NCBI RefSeq assembly: GCF_025354435.1
Contig: NZ_JANXMU010000007.1
Location: 1-64,000 of the forward strand
From: Rhodoferax sp.
Lineage (GTDB): Bacteria; Pseudomonadota; Gammaproteobacteria; Burkholderiales; Burkholderiaceae_C
Reading direction: 5' to 3'
DNA length: 64,000 bases
Shown: positions 8,569 to 18,403 of the stretch, one piece after another
Position numbering within the stretch: the first letter of the stretch is position 1
Layout: every line of letters starts with the position of its first letter
Made by a program: the position numbers and the translations under genes
The notes under the pieces: generated by a model
Database searches by the model: none
Told to the model about the DNA's origin: nothing
What the model saw: the letters and a program-made list of their open reading frames with translations, nothing else

Positions 8569-9369
8569 ATGACCCAGACCTACCTTTTTGTGCCCGGCAA
8601 CCGCCCGGAGCGCTTTGCCAAGGCCCTGGCCAGCGGGGCCGACCGCATCATCGTGGACCTGGAAGATGCCGTGCTGCCCGCCGACAAGCCGCAAGCCCGC
8701 CGCGCCTTTGCCGAATGGCATGCCACGGCAGACACATCGCGCGTGCTGCTGCGCATCAACGATGCCCACAGCCCGTTTTACGCCGACGATATCGCCCTGC
8801 TATACGCCTGCGCCCTGCCCTGCGTGATGCTGGCCAAGACCGAGTCGCCTGCGCAAATAGCGGATGTCAAAACCGCCCACAGCGGCACGGTGCTGGCGCT
8901 GGTTGAATCCGCACGCGGCTTGCTGGGGGCGGAGGCGATTGCAGCCGCACCCGGCGTGGCCCGTCTGGCATTCAGCAGCATCGACTACGCACTGGATCTG
9001 GACCTGCCCAGCGACAGCCCGGCGCTGGACATGGCCGCCGTGCACCTCGCCCTGGCCAGCCGCGCCGCCAACCTGCCCGCCCCGGTGGCCGGGGTCACGG
9101 TGGCGCTGGATGCCGCTGTGGTGGCGGCAGACATGGCCCACGCCCAGCGTCTGGGCTTCAGCGCCAAGCTGTGCATCCACCCCAGCCAGGTCCCCGCCGT
9201 GCGCGCCGCCCTGGCCCCCAGCGCCGTCGACCTGGCCTGGGCCGCCCGTGTGCAAGCGGCCTACAGCGCCAACCCCTCGGGCGCGCTGCAATTGGACGGA
9301 AAAATGATCGACCGCCCCGTGCTGCTCAAAGCCCAGCGCCTGCTGGCAACCACTTCCCTTACTTATTAA
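8569..9369 (+). CDS. HpcH/HpaI aldolase/citrate lyase family (CitE-like CoA-ester lyase)
   Basis: 266 aa TIM-barrel lyase. Family residues are in place: FVPGNRPERF at the N-terminus, the acidic metal-binding VDLEDAV, LLRIND, the Glu of LVESARG, FSSIDYALDLDL, and KLCIHPSQV near the end. Such proteins cleave (S)-citramalyl-CoA, malyl-CoA or related esters to acetyl-CoA plus pyruvate or glyoxylate, with Mg2+. It starts three bases after the CoA transferase stop, clearly in one operon. In itaconate pathways this is the final citramalyl-CoA lyase step. Confidence 0.87.
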   Translation: MTQTYLFVPGNRPERFAKALASGADRIIVDLEDAVLPADKPQARRAFAEWHATADTSRVLLRINDAHSPFYADDIALLYACALPCVMLAKTESPAQIADVKTAHSGTVLALVESARGLLGAEAIAAAPGVARLAFSSIDYALDLDLPSDSPALDMAAVHLALASRAANLPAPVAGVTVALDAAVVAADMAHAQRLGFSAKLCIHPSQVPAVRAALAPSAVDLAWAARVQAAYSANPSGALQLDGKMIDRPVLLKAQRLLATTSLTY

Positions 9370-9385
9370 TCAAGGAGACAACCCC

Positions 9386-10732
9386 ATGGCATCCATCATC
9401 GACTCGCGCATCTTTGGCGACATCTTCAGCGACGCAAAAATGCGCGCCGTCTGGTCCGACGAGAACCGCACCGCCAAGTACCTGGACATTGAGCGCGCCC
9501 TGGCCAAGGTGCAGGGGCAACTCGGCATCATTCCGCAAGAGGCGGCGGACGAGATCGTCCAGAACTGCAATATAAAGATGATCGACTGGGCCCAGCTCAA
9601 GGCCAAGACCGAGCAGATCGGCTACCCCACCATCGCCGTGGTCAACCAGATCAACGCCAACTGCCGCGACAAGCTGGGCGAGTACTGCCACTGGGGGGCC
9701 ACCACCCAGGACATCACCGACACCGCCACCGTGCTGCAAATGCGCGAAGGCCTGGCGCTGGTGGAGGCAGATCTGAAAGCCATCTCGGATTCTCTGGCCC
9801 ACCTGTCGCGCACCTACCGCGACACGCCCATCATCGGCCGCAGCAATCTGCAGCAGGCGATTCCCATCACCTTCGGCTTCAAGATGGCCAGCATCTTGGC
9901 CGGTATCGAGCGCCACCGCGAGCGGCTGGAGCAGCTCAAGCCGCGCGTGTTCATGGGCGAGTTTGGCGGCGCGGCGGGCACGCTGGCCTCGCTGGAAAAA
10001 GGCGCGATGGAAACCCAAGCCGGATTGATGGCCGAGCTGGGCCTGGCCTGCCCGCCCATCGCCTGGCACACCGTGCGCGACACCATCGCCGAAGTGGGGG
10101 CCTTCCTGGCCCTGGTCGGCGGCTCACTGGGCAAGATTGCCATGGACGTGAAGCTGATGATGCAAACCGAAGTGGCCGAGGTGTTCGAGCCCTACGCCCC
10201 GGGCCGCGGCTCGTCCAGCACCATGCCGCAAAAACGCAACCCCATCTCCTGCCTGTACATCCACGCCAACATCTCGGTGGCGCGCCAGCACGCCGCCGCG
10301 CTGATGGACGCGATGGTGGCCGACCACGAGCGTTCCACCGGCCCCTGGGAGATCGAATGGGTGTCGCTGCCCGAAATCTTCTGCCTGATGTCGGGTGCGC
10401 TCAAACAGACCAAGTTTGTACTGGCCGGGCTGAAGGTAGACACCGTGCAAATGCGCCGCAACATCGACATGACCCATGGCCTGGTGATGTCCGAGGCCGT
10501 GATGATGGGCCTGGGCCCCTTCATTGGCCGCGAATACGCCCACGACCTAGTCTACGAGCTGTGCCGCAAAGCCCTGAAACAGCAGCGTCCGCTGGTCGAG
10601 ATTCTGGCCGCCCACCCCGAGATCAACGCCCATGTGTCACGTGCGCAGCTCGATGCCTTCTGCGACCCCGCCAACTACCTGGGCCAGGCCGGGGTGATGG
10701 TGGACCAGGTGCTGGCCAACCTGCGCGACTAA
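9386..10732 (+). CDS. adenylosuccinate lyase family protein (aspartase/fumarase superfamily)
   Basis: 448 aa helical lyase. The superfamily signature SSSTMPQKRNP is at about residues 276-286, and the second conserved region reads EYCHWGATTQDITDTA. Family members eliminate fumarate or a related dicarboxylate from an adduct, as in PurB, ArgH, AspA and cycloisomerase PcaB. It is unlikely to be the housekeeping PurB because it sits inside a CoA-ester catabolic operon and just before dctA. A GGAGA ribosome-binding site precedes the ATG. I infer that it feeds an unsaturated dicarboxylate into the CoA transferase/hydratase/lyase steps; the adduct is unknown. Confidence 0.85.
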   Translation: MASIIDSRIFGDIFSDAKMRAVWSDENRTAKYLDIERALAKVQGQLGIIPQEAADEIVQNCNIKMIDWAQLKAKTEQIGYPTIAVVNQINANCRDKLGEYCHWGATTQDITDTATVLQMREGLALVEADLKAISDSLAHLSRTYRDTPIIGRSNLQQAIPITFGFKMASILAGIERHRERLEQLKPRVFMGEFGGAAGTLASLEKGAMETQAGLMAELGLACPPIAWHTVRDTIAEVGAFLALVGGSLGKIAMDVKLMMQTEVAEVFEPYAPGRGSSSTMPQKRNPISCLYIHANISVARQHAAALMDAMVADHERSTGPWEIEWVSLPEIFCLMSGALKQTKFVLAGLKVDTVQMRRNIDMTHGLVMSEAVMMGLGPFIGREYAHDLVYELCRKALKQQRPLVEILAAHPEINAHVSRAQLDAFCDPANYLGQAGVMVDQVLANLRD

Positions 10733-10753
10733 AACCAATACCAGGAGACAAAC

Positions 10754-12064
10754 ATGCAAGTCAAAAAATTACTCAAACTGCTCTATGTCCAGGTCTTGAT
10801 CGGCCTGGCCTTGGGCATCACCGTGGGCCACTACTGGCCCGAATTTGGCGCCAGCCTCAAGCCCCTGGGCGACGGCTTCGTCCAGCTGGTCAAGATGATG
10901 ATTGCGCCGGTGGTGTTTTGCACCATTGTCAGCGGCATCACCTCGCTCAACGACTCCAAGGAAATCGGCAAAACCCTGCTCAAGTCCATGGGCCTGTTCT
11001 ACGTGCTGACCATCCTGGCACTGCTCACCGGGCTGGCGGCGGTGCTGCTGCTGCAACCCGGCGCGGGCATGCACATCGACCCCAAGCTGCTCGACCCCGG
11101 CGTGGCCGCCAAGTTTGGCGGCAAGGAGCCGCCCAAGGGCTTTGTGGACTTCATGATGCACATCATTCCGCACTCCTTCTTTGGTGCGTTTGCCGAGGGC
11201 GAGGTGCTGCCGGTGCTGCTACTGGCCGTGCTGTGCGGCTTTGGCCTGAGCCGTATTGGCCGTGCCGGGCAGCCGGTGCTGGAGGCGATTGAAGCTTTCT
11301 CGGAAATGCTGTTTTCGGTGTTTGGCCTGCTGATGCGGCTGGCCCCGGTGGGGGCGTTTGGGGCCATGGCCTTTACCGTGGGGCGCTACGGCATCAAATC
11401 CATCGGCTCGCTGGGCTTTTTGATCGGCACCTTCTACACCGCCTGCATCTTCTTCGTGGTGGTGGTGCTGGGCCTGCTGGCCCGGATGCATGGCTTTCAG
11501 CTGTGGAAATTGATGCGCTACATCCGCGAAGAGCTGCTGGTGGTGCTGGGCACCTCGTCCAGCGAACCGGTGCTGCCACGCCTGCTGATGAAGCTGGAGC
11601 GCCTGGGCTGCAAGAAAGGCATCGTCGGCCTGGTGCTGCCCACCGGCTATTCCTTCAACCTGGACGGCACGGCCATTTACCTGACGCTGGCCTCGCTGTT
11701 CATCGCCCAGGCCTGCGACATCACACTCAGCTGGGGCCAGATCGGTGCCATGCTGGGGCTGATGCTGCTGACCTCCAAGGGCGCGGCGGGCGTGACCGGC
11801 AGCGGCTTTGTTGCCCTGGTGGCCACGCTGACCGTGATGCCCGACCTGCCGGTGGCCGGTTTGGCGCTGATCGTCGGTGTGGACCGTTTCATGTCCGAAG
11901 CACGCGCCCTGACCAGCACCATCAGCAACGCCGTGGCCTGCGTGGTGGTGTCGATCTGGGAGAAGGCCTGCGACCGCGAGCTGGATGCCGGGTACGTGGA
12001 GCCCGAACTGACGCTGGACAACCCCCGCCCCCAGGGCTCCCACGGCCAGCACCAGCCGGTGTAG
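10754..12064 (+). CDS. dctA: C4-dicarboxylate/cation symporter DctA
   Basis: Inner-membrane DAACS-family transporter, 436 aa, with about eight membrane segments and two re-entrant loops. Diagnostic sequence includes the serine-rich GTSSSEPVLPRL loop, GYSFNLDGTAIYLTLASLFIAQ, LLTSKGAAGVTGSGF and VDRFMSEARALTS, all as in DctA. It imports succinate, fumarate, malate or analogues with Na+ or H+. As last gene of the operon, 21 bp after the lyase with a GGAGA site, it is likely the uptake route for the pathway's dicarboxylate substrate rather than only a general importer. Confidence 0.93.
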   Translation: MQVKKLLKLLYVQVLIGLALGITVGHYWPEFGASLKPLGDGFVQLVKMMIAPVVFCTIVSGITSLNDSKEIGKTLLKSMGLFYVLTILALLTGLAAVLLLQPGAGMHIDPKLLDPGVAAKFGGKEPPKGFVDFMMHIIPHSFFGAFAEGEVLPVLLLAVLCGFGLSRIGRAGQPVLEAIEAFSEMLFSVFGLLMRLAPVGAFGAMAFTVGRYGIKSIGSLGFLIGTFYTACIFFVVVVLGLLARMHGFQLWKLMRYIREELLVVLGTSSSEPVLPRLLMKLERLGCKKGIVGLVLPTGYSFNLDGTAIYLTLASLFIAQACDITLSWGQIGAMLGLMLLTSKGAAGVTGSGFVALVATLTVMPDLPVAGLALIVGVDRFMSEARALTSTISNAVACVVVSIWEKACDRELDAGYVEPELTLDNPRPQGSHGQHQPV

Positions 12065-12117
12065 GTCTATCGGGGGCCGTGGCGCTACCGGCTGCGCCCG
12101 GCCCCTAAAATCAAGCG

Positions 12118-13995
12118 GTGAATGCACCCATCCCCACCCCTCCCCGCCGCACTATCCGCGAGCTACCCGACGAACTCATCAGCCAGATTGCCGCAGGCGA
12201 AGTGGTGGAGCGCCCTGCCTCGGTGGTGCGCGAACTGGTCGACAACGCGCTGGACGCGGGCGCCACCCAGATCACCCTGCGCCTGCTGGCCGGGGGCGTG
12301 CGTCTGATTGCGGTGGAAGACGACGGTGGCGGCATCCCCATGGAAGAGCTGCCCATTGCCCTGAAACGCCACGCCACCAGCAAGATCAGCAACCTGCAGG
12401 ACCTGGAATCGGTGGGCACCATGGGGTTTCGCGGCGAAGCCCTGGCCGCTATCAACTCCATAGCTGACATGGCAATCTTGTCGCGCGCCAGCGGCCAATC
12501 GAATGCTTTTTTATTGGATGGCCGCAGTGGCGAGTTGAAACCCGTGGCCCGCAGCACCGGCACCACGGTGGAGGTGAAAGAACTGTTCTTCAGCACCCCG
12601 GCGCGGCGCAAATTCTTGAAAACCGATGCCACCGAACTGTCCCACTGCGTGGAAGCCGTGCGCCGCCACGCACTGGCCCGGCCCGACGTGGGCTTTGCCA
12701 TCTGGCACGAGGGCAAACTGGTCGAGCAATGGCGCGCCTGTTCGGCCCCAAACAACATCGATGCCATCAGCGCCCGTCTGCGTGACGTGCTGGGCGACGA
12801 CTTTGCCGACCGCTCGGTGGCGGTAGACCACCTGAGCAGCATGCGCGATCACGGCGGTCAGGCCGTGCGCGTCTGGGGCCGGGTCGGCATTCCCGATGCC
12901 GCCCGCGCCCGGCCCGACCAGCAGTTTGCCTACGTGAACGGCCGCTTCGTGCGCGACAAAGTCATCACCCACGCCGCCCGCAGCGCCTACGAAGACGTGC
13001 TGCACGGCCAGCGCCAGCCGATCTACGCGCTGTATGTGGAAATCGATCCGACCCGGGTAGACGTGAACGTGCACCCCACCAAGATCGAAGTGCGCTTTCG
13101 CGACAGCCGCGAAGTGCACCAGGCCGTGCGCCGCGCGGTGGATGCGGCCCTGGCGGCCCCGCGTGCGGCGGCTGCAGCCCTGGCGGTACCAGTCAGTGCC
13201 AATGTAGCAGCACCCGACTTTTTTAAAGAAAATAGGCCGCTAGCCCAGGTACTGCCTACACAAGTAGCTATGCAGTTTGTAGCACCCATCACGTCGACAA
13301 CACACCGTGTGTCGGACATGGAAGCGCTCTGGCCGATCCAGCCCACCGCTGCCGTGCGCCCGCCAGCAACCACGCCCGCCCAGCCCTTGCCCGCGGCCGC
13401 ATCTACGGAGGTGTGGCCCTTGGGCCGCGCCATCGCCCAGCTGCAAGGCATCTATATTCTGGCCGAAAACGCCCAGGGCCTGGTCATCGTGGACATGCAT
13501 GCCGCACACGAGCGCATCGTCTACGAGCGCCTCAAAACCCAGCTGGTGGATGCGCGCATCACCAGCCAGCCGCTGCTGATCCCGGTGACCTTCGCCGCCA
13601 CGCCGCAAGAGGTGGCTACCGCCGAAGCCCATACCGAGACGCTGGCCACGCTGGGCCTAGAGATCACCCCGTTCTCGCCCAAAACCCTGGCCGTACGGGC
13701 CGTACCCACCACCCTGGTGCAGGGCGACGCAACCGAACTGGCACGCAGCGTGCTTGCCGAACTGGCACAACACGAGGCCAGCACCGTGATCCAACGCGCC
13801 CAGAACGAACTGCTCGGCACCATGGCCTGCCACGGTGCGGTGCGCGCCAACCGCCGCCTCACGGTCGATGAAATGAACGGACTGCTGCGCCAAATGGAAA
13901 CCACCGACCGCTCGGACCAATGCAACCACGGCCGACCGACGTGGCGGCAGATCACCATCAAAGAACTGGATGCCCTCTTCATGCGCGGACGCTGA
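12118..13995 (+). CDS. mutL: DNA mismatch repair protein MutL
   Basis: MutL of 625 aa. The N-terminal GHKL ATPase has IAAGEVVERPASVVRELVDNALDAGA, DDGGGI and GFRGEALAAI. The S5-like domain contains FVNGRF-type sequence (YVNGRFVRDK) and VNVHPTKIEVRF. A C-terminal dimerisation domain begins near GRAIAQLQGIYILAENAQGL and ends with HGRPTWRQI. The start codon is GTG at 12118. The variable linker contains a dispersed repeat read as protein (about residues 367-391). Acts with MutS in mismatch repair. It heads a run of overlapping genes but is not functionally tied to them. Confidence 0.96.
   Translation: MNAPIPTPPRRTIRELPDELISQIAAGEVVERPASVVRELVDNALDAGATQITLRLLAGGVRLIAVEDDGGGIPMEELPIALKRHATSKISNLQDLESVGTMGFRGEALAAINSIADMAILSRASGQSNAFLLDGRSGELKPVARSTGTTVEVKELFFSTPARRKFLKTDATELSHCVEAVRRHALARPDVGFAIWHEGKLVEQWRACSAPNNIDAISARLRDVLGDDFADRSVAVDHLSSMRDHGGQAVRVWGRVGIPDAARARPDQQFAYVNGRFVRDKVITHAARSAYEDVLHGQRQPIYALYVEIDPTRVDVNVHPTKIEVRFRDSREVHQAVRRAVDAALAAPRAAAAALAVPVSANVAAPDFFKENRPLAQVLPTQVAMQFVAPITSTTHRVSDMEALWPIQPTAAVRPPATTPAQPLPAAASTEVWPLGRAIAQLQGIYILAENAQGLVIVDMHAAHERIVYERLKTQLVDARITSQPLLIPVTFAATPQEVATAEAHTETLATLGLEITPFSPKTLAVRAVPTTLVQGDATELARSVLAELAQHEASTVIQRAQNELLGTMACHGAVRANRRLTVDEMNGLLRQMETTDRSDQCNHGRPTWRQITIKELDALFMRGR
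13217..13291 (+). repeat. dispersed repeat inside mutL
   Basis: AAAATAGGCCGCTAGCCCAG followed by GTAGCTATGCAGTTTGTAGCA matches the intergenic repeats (for example 53175-53242 and 59230-59288) with some divergence. It is translated in frame as part of the MutL linker (DFFKENRPLAQVLPTQVAMQFVA). The repeat has become coding sequence without breaking the gene. Confidence 0.7.
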
Positions 13996-13998
13996 CCG

Positions 13999-14391
13999 AT
14001 GAAAAACCTGCTGCTCCTGGCCGCGTTGACCTGTGGCATCGCCCAGGCCGAAACCGTGGCCTGCCACGTCAGCTACGGCGGCGAAACCCAGGTCATCCGC
14101 GCCCAGCCCGCCACCACGCCTTACACCGTCGCGCCGACCTCCATCGGCTCGTACTTTATGTTCCGCCTGGTGTTCGAACGCCAGCCGCCCGGCCTGGCCG
14201 CCATCAAGCTCTATACCTACGCCGACCGCGACCCGCCGCAAGGCGCGGTACTGCTGCACCAGGCCGACTACCTGTACCCGCCGCCGCCCGTGAACAAGCG
14301 CAACGGCCAATACGGCTTCACCGGCCTGCAACGTGTCTACGAACCCATCCGCGATGGCGAGCTATATTACTGGTGCGAACTCACAAAATGA
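13999..14391 (+). CDS. small secreted hypothetical protein
   Basis: 130 aa. The signal peptide is clear (MKNLLLLAALTCGIAQA-ET). The mature part has a Cys near each end (VACHVSYGG and YYWCELTK) that could form one disulfide, and is rich in beta-type sequence. I do not recognise a family. It starts three bases after mutL and its stop overlaps the next gene's start in ATGA (14388-14391), so it is translationally coupled to the CapA-like gene. Probably a periplasmic protein. Confidence 0.75.
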   Translation: MKNLLLLAALTCGIAQAETVACHVSYGGETQVIRAQPATTPYTVAPTSIGSYFMFRLVFERQPPGLAAIKLYTYADRDPPQGAVLLHQADYLYPPPPVNKRNGQYGFTGLQRVYEPIRDGELYYWCELTK

Positions 14392-15365
14392 ACAAACCGG
14401 CCCTCCTTGCTGTACTGGCCTGCCTGCCCCTCTGGTGCCACGCCGCTGCGCCCACCGTCCAACTGATCTTCGGCGGTGACGTGATGCTTGACGACGGCCC
14501 GGGCCGCCTGATTGCCGCCGGTGGCGACCCGCTGGCCCCCATCGCCCCGTTGCTGCAGGCGGCCGACGTGGCCATCGCCAACCTGGAAACCTCGATTGCC
14601 AGCACCACCACAGGTACGCCGCTGGACAACAAAATCTACACTTTCCGCGCCGCGCCCAACACTGTCAACGTGCTCAAAGGCCGGTTCGCCGCCATGTCGG
14701 TGGCCAACAACCACAGCGGTGACTTCGGCCGCGATGCCTTCATGGAAACCCTGGCGCACCTGCGCAGCGTGGACATTGCGGCCTTTGGCGGCGGGGCCAA
14801 CCTGCGCGCGGCCCACATGCCCTACTGGATTGCCAAAAATGGCATCCGCATCGCCCTGCTGGGCTACGACGAATTCAAACCACGCTCCTTCGAGGCCGGG
14901 GCCGACTGGCCCGGTGTGGCCTGGAGCGAAGACAGCGAAGTGGTGGCCGACATCCGCGCCGCCAAAGCCGCCGGGGCCGACGTGGTGATCCCTTTCATGC
15001 ACTGGGGCTGGGAGCGCGAACCCGAGCCCAGTCAGCGCCAGCGCGACTTGGCCAAGTTGATGGTGCAGGCCGGGGCCGACGCCGTGGTGGGCAGTCACCC
15101 GCACGTCACCCAGGGTACCGACATGGTGCTGGGCAAGCCGGTGATCTGGAGCCTGGGTAATTTGGTGTTTGACGGTTTTGAACTACCCGCCGCCAAGCTG
15201 GGCTGGCTACTGCGCATGGCCGTGGACAAGCATGGCGTACAGAGCTGGAATACAGTAGCCGTGCGCATGGATGCCGACGGCACCCCCACGCCCGACCCCG
15301 GCACCCGTACACCGTGCGGTAGCCGGGGAAAAGCCAAACAAGATGCGTGTTTGAACGTAAAGTGA
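14388..15365 (+). CDS. CapA family protein (PgsA-type metallophosphoesterase fold)
   Basis: 325 aa with a signal peptide (MNKPALLAVLACLPLWCHA). The body shows the CapA signatures: FGGDVMLDDG, ANLETSIAS, SVANNHSGDFG, FGGGAN, HWGWEREPEPS, GADAVVGSHPHVTQG and WSLGNLVFD. CapA relatives take part in poly-gamma-glutamate or capsule synthesis and export, but many secreted members have no assigned role. I took ATG 14388, which gives the signal peptide and overlaps the previous stop; the frame is open further upstream only because it shadows mutL. The last residues, after VRMDADG, look low-complexity. Confidence 0.85.
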   Translation: MNKPALLAVLACLPLWCHAAAPTVQLIFGGDVMLDDGPGRLIAAGGDPLAPIAPLLQAADVAIANLETSIASTTTGTPLDNKIYTFRAAPNTVNVLKGRFAAMSVANNHSGDFGRDAFMETLAHLRSVDIAAFGGGANLRAAHMPYWIAKNGIRIALLGYDEFKPRSFEAGADWPGVAWSEDSEVVADIRAAKAAGADVVIPFMHWGWEREPEPSQRQRDLAKLMVQAGADAVVGSHPHVTQGTDMVLGKPVIWSLGNLVFDGFELPAAKLGWLLRMAVDKHGVQSWNTVAVRMDADGTPTPDPGTRTPCGSRGKAKQDACLNVK

Positions 15366-15537
15366 CTGCAAACTCAAACTTGCCCCGCTCTCAGTGCAGG
15401 CACTTTATTACCGAGGACCCTATGGCTAGCACTTACACGTACAACTCCTCGGTCTTGGTGCCCCTGCGCCACGCTACTTGTGGCTTTGCTGGGCAACATG
15501 GTGCTGCGCGGATCTGTGCTGTGATCGCTTAAACCGT

Positions 15538-16734
15538 ATGCTCACTTTGCACGATCCAAAGGCAGACATCCCTTTCAGCACCGAGCTTTTAACCGCCGGC
15601 CCCTTAGAACCCGCTCTGCAACAGGCTTGGCAAACACTATTAGCGCACAGCAAAAGCCCTGAAAAAGTATTCCAGACGCCCGAATATTTTGCGTTCATAT
15701 CCCAAATTCCCAACAAAGGAAACAGCCAGGAACTGCTGGTAGCCAAAGACGCACTAAGCCAAGAAATAATAGCCGTTTTACCCTTGCGTGCCGGGCGGCG
15801 CACTCTGTGCCTTAATATTGGCAACTACACTGTGCTGCATTTGAGGCTGCGCGCCATTGCATTACTGGGCAGTATTCCACTGACGACCGATAATTTATCG
15901 CTACGCGAAGCGTTGATAGATTCAATATTTCAGAATTTCCCAGAAAAAAATACTATCGCCATGCAATCACTGCCCAAAGACAGTGATTTTTACCAGCAAC
16001 TGCGAAGCTCTAAAAGCATCCGGAAAAAGTACGGCATTTTTGTCAAAGACGGCTGGCGTGCCTGCCACACCACACCTTTACCTGACACCTATGCGTCTTA
16101 CTTGGGCCATTTCAAAGCCAAAAAACGCTACAATCTGAATGGCCAAATCAAGCTCTTGGAGAAAAATGCAGGCCTGCTGCAGTTGGTACGCATAGATGCC
16201 CCCGAGCACATTCCAGAGCTGACAGAAGCGATTAAAAAATTGCTTCCAGTGCAGACTCTCAAAAGCTTTTTAAATGAAGAGCAATTTACCAATTTAGCCC
16301 AGAAGAAAATAAAACTCAGCTATATTCTTAAATGCAATGGAATTGCCCACGCCATTATTATCGGCATCAAGGCCGAGGGCACTTACCATATCCATAATAT
16401 TCTGTACGACCAAGACAAGGCCGAATACTCTCCGGGCACATCGGTATTGCATTTGGCGATTGAAGACCTGATTGATAATTTGAAAATATCGCTTATTGAC
16501 TACGGCTACGGCAGCCCCGAGCATTCCTACCAGTCATCGAATGTGCCCAAACTGCGCGGCCATGTTTTTCTGTACCAAAGGACCTGGTCTAACCTCCTCA
16601 TGTTTTCGACCTATTCCGCGTATTCCACCCTGGTCAACGGGGTGAAGAGGCTGGTGTCTCGCCTACAACCTGTATTGGGGCAAATGCAGCACAAAGCGCC
16701 GCTGCCCGTCGCCCTTTGCCTGACGTTTCTATAG
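15538..16734 (+). CDS. GNAT family / BioF2-like acyltransferase, AT-rich
   Basis: 398 aa with a BioF2-like (Acetyltransf_6) C-terminal GNAT domain: [20 protein letters not shown], then [18 protein letters not shown], and [15 protein letters not shown], the usual acceptor-site pattern. Such proteins acylate surface polysaccharide or similar acceptors. The gene is visibly richer in A and T than all neighbours and uses many AAA, TTT and ATA-type codons, a sign of acquisition by transfer. ATG 15538 is preferred over the frame start 15478. It ends overlapping the possible GTG start of miaA. Acceptor unknown. Confidence 0.7.
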   Translation: MLTLHDPKADIPFSTELLTAGPLEPALQQAWQTLLAHSKSPEKVFQTPEYFAFISQIPNKGNSQELLVAKDALSQEIIAVLPLRAGRRTLCLNIGNYTVLHLRLRAIALLGSIPLTTDNLSLREALIDSIFQNFPEKNTIAMQSLPKDSDFYQQLRSSKSIRKKYGIFVKDGWRACHTTPLPDTYASYLGHFKAKKRYNLNGQIKLLEKNAGLLQLVRIDAPEHIPELTEAIKKLLPVQTLKSFLNEEQFTNLAQKKIKLSYILKCNGIAHAIIIGIKAEGTYHIHNILYDQDKAEYSPGTSVLHLAIEDLIDNLKISLIDYGYGSPEHSYQSSNVPKLRGHVFLYQRTWSNLLMFSTYSAYSTLVNGVKRLVSRLQPVLGQMQHKAPLPVALCLTFL

Positions 16735-17680
16735 TGCTGCCAACCCACCCGCTCCCCCGCTGCATCGCCCTCGCAGGCCCCACCGCTTCGGGTAAAACCG
16801 CCGCCGCACTGGCCATTGCCCAACGTTGGGATGTCGAGATCATCAGCGTCGATTCGGCCCTGGTCTACCGGGGCATGGACATTGGCACGGCCAAACCCAG
16901 CGCCACCGAACTGGCCCAGGTGCCGCACCACCTCATCAACATCCGCGACCCGCTGCAGGCCTACAGCGCTGCCGAATTCGTGCGCGATGCCGAAGAATTA
17001 CTGCATGCCATCCACGCCCGCGGCCGCCTGCCGCTGCTGGTGGGCGGCACCATGCTGTACTTCAAGGCCTTGTTTGACGGCATCGACCCCATGCCAGGTA
17101 CCCACCCGGCCCTGCGTGCCACCATCGAAGCCGAGGCCGCCGAACACGGCTGGCCCGCCATGCACGCCCAGTTGGCGCTGGTAGACCCGGTCACCGCCGC
17201 CCGCCTGCAACCCATGGACACCCAACGCATCCAGCGGGCACTGGAAGTGTGGCGTGCCTCCGGCCAGCCTTTGTCCAGCTTCCACGCTACAAAAGACGTA
17301 GCTGCTCGCGCAGACAGAATATGCGCTACAACCCTTATTTCCTTGGAACCTGACGATCGCGCCTGGCTGCACGAACGCATCGCCCTGCGCTTTGACCAGA
17401 TGCTGGCCGCAGGCTTTCTGGACGAAGTGGTGACCCTGCGTGCCCGCGGCGACCTGTACGCCGACCTGCCCAGTATGCGCTGCGTCGGCTACCGCCAGGC
17501 CTGGGAGGCGTTGGAAGGCACTTTGCCCATGGACGAGCTACGCGACCGCGGCATCTTCGCCACCCGCCAGCTGGCCAAACGCCAAGTCACCTGGCTGCGC
17601 TCCATGCCGCAGCGCCACATCGTCGCCTGCGATGCGCCAGATGCGCTGCAGCAGGTGCTGGCCCTGGTAGAGCAATCGGT

Positions 17681-17684
<4 letters not shown>
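16716..17684 (+). CDS. miaA: tRNA dimethylallyltransferase MiaA
   Basis: Transfers the dimethylallyl group to A37 of tRNAs reading UNN codons. The P-loop [44 protein letters not shown] and [13 protein letters not shown] are all present; about 322 aa, normal for the family. The start is uncertain: TTG at 16716 or GTG at 16734, the latter overlapping the previous stop. The segment at residues 190-206 (around [14 protein letters not shown]) is a dispersed repeat in reverse orientation within a variable loop. Its stop overlaps the ABC ATPase start by ATGA. Confidence 0.95.
17283..17335 (-). repeat. dispersed repeat inside miaA (inverted)
   Basis: Read on the minus strand this contains TAGCGCATATTCTGTCTGCG followed by GAGCAGCTACGTCTTTTGTAGC, the core of the intergenic repeat family. 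It is in frame and encodes a variable MiaA loop. Confidence 0.65.
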
Positions 17685-18328
<644 letters not shown>

Positions 18329-18331
18329 AAC

Positions 18332-18382
18332 CGACCGCTAGCGCATATAAAACCTACGCTGGCAGCTATCGTTTTGATAGTT
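18332..18382 (+). repeat. dispersed repeat between ABC ATPase and permease
   Basis: CCGCTAGCGCATATAAAACC, then TACGCTGGCAGCTATCGTTTTGATAG, an intact member of the repeat family. It sits within the operon, between two genes that must be made together, and its palindromic parts could form a transcript hairpin. Confidence 0.75.
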
Positions 18383-18403
18383 TTTGGCGCTAACGCAATC
18401 CGC

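Noticed and set aside
9386-10732. Housekeeping adenylosuccinate lyase PurB
   Set aside because: The signature fits the superfamily, but the operon context is CoA-ester catabolism and dicarboxylate transport, not purine synthesis.
12072-12105. Terminator after dctA (GGGGCCG/CGGCCCC)
   Set aside because: The stem has a 19-base loop and no T run, and it lies in the mutL leader; support is too weak.
15347-15532. 61-aa frame between capA-like and GNAT genes
   Set aside because: No ribosome-binding site, no recognisable sequence, and it overlaps the end of the CapA-like gene.
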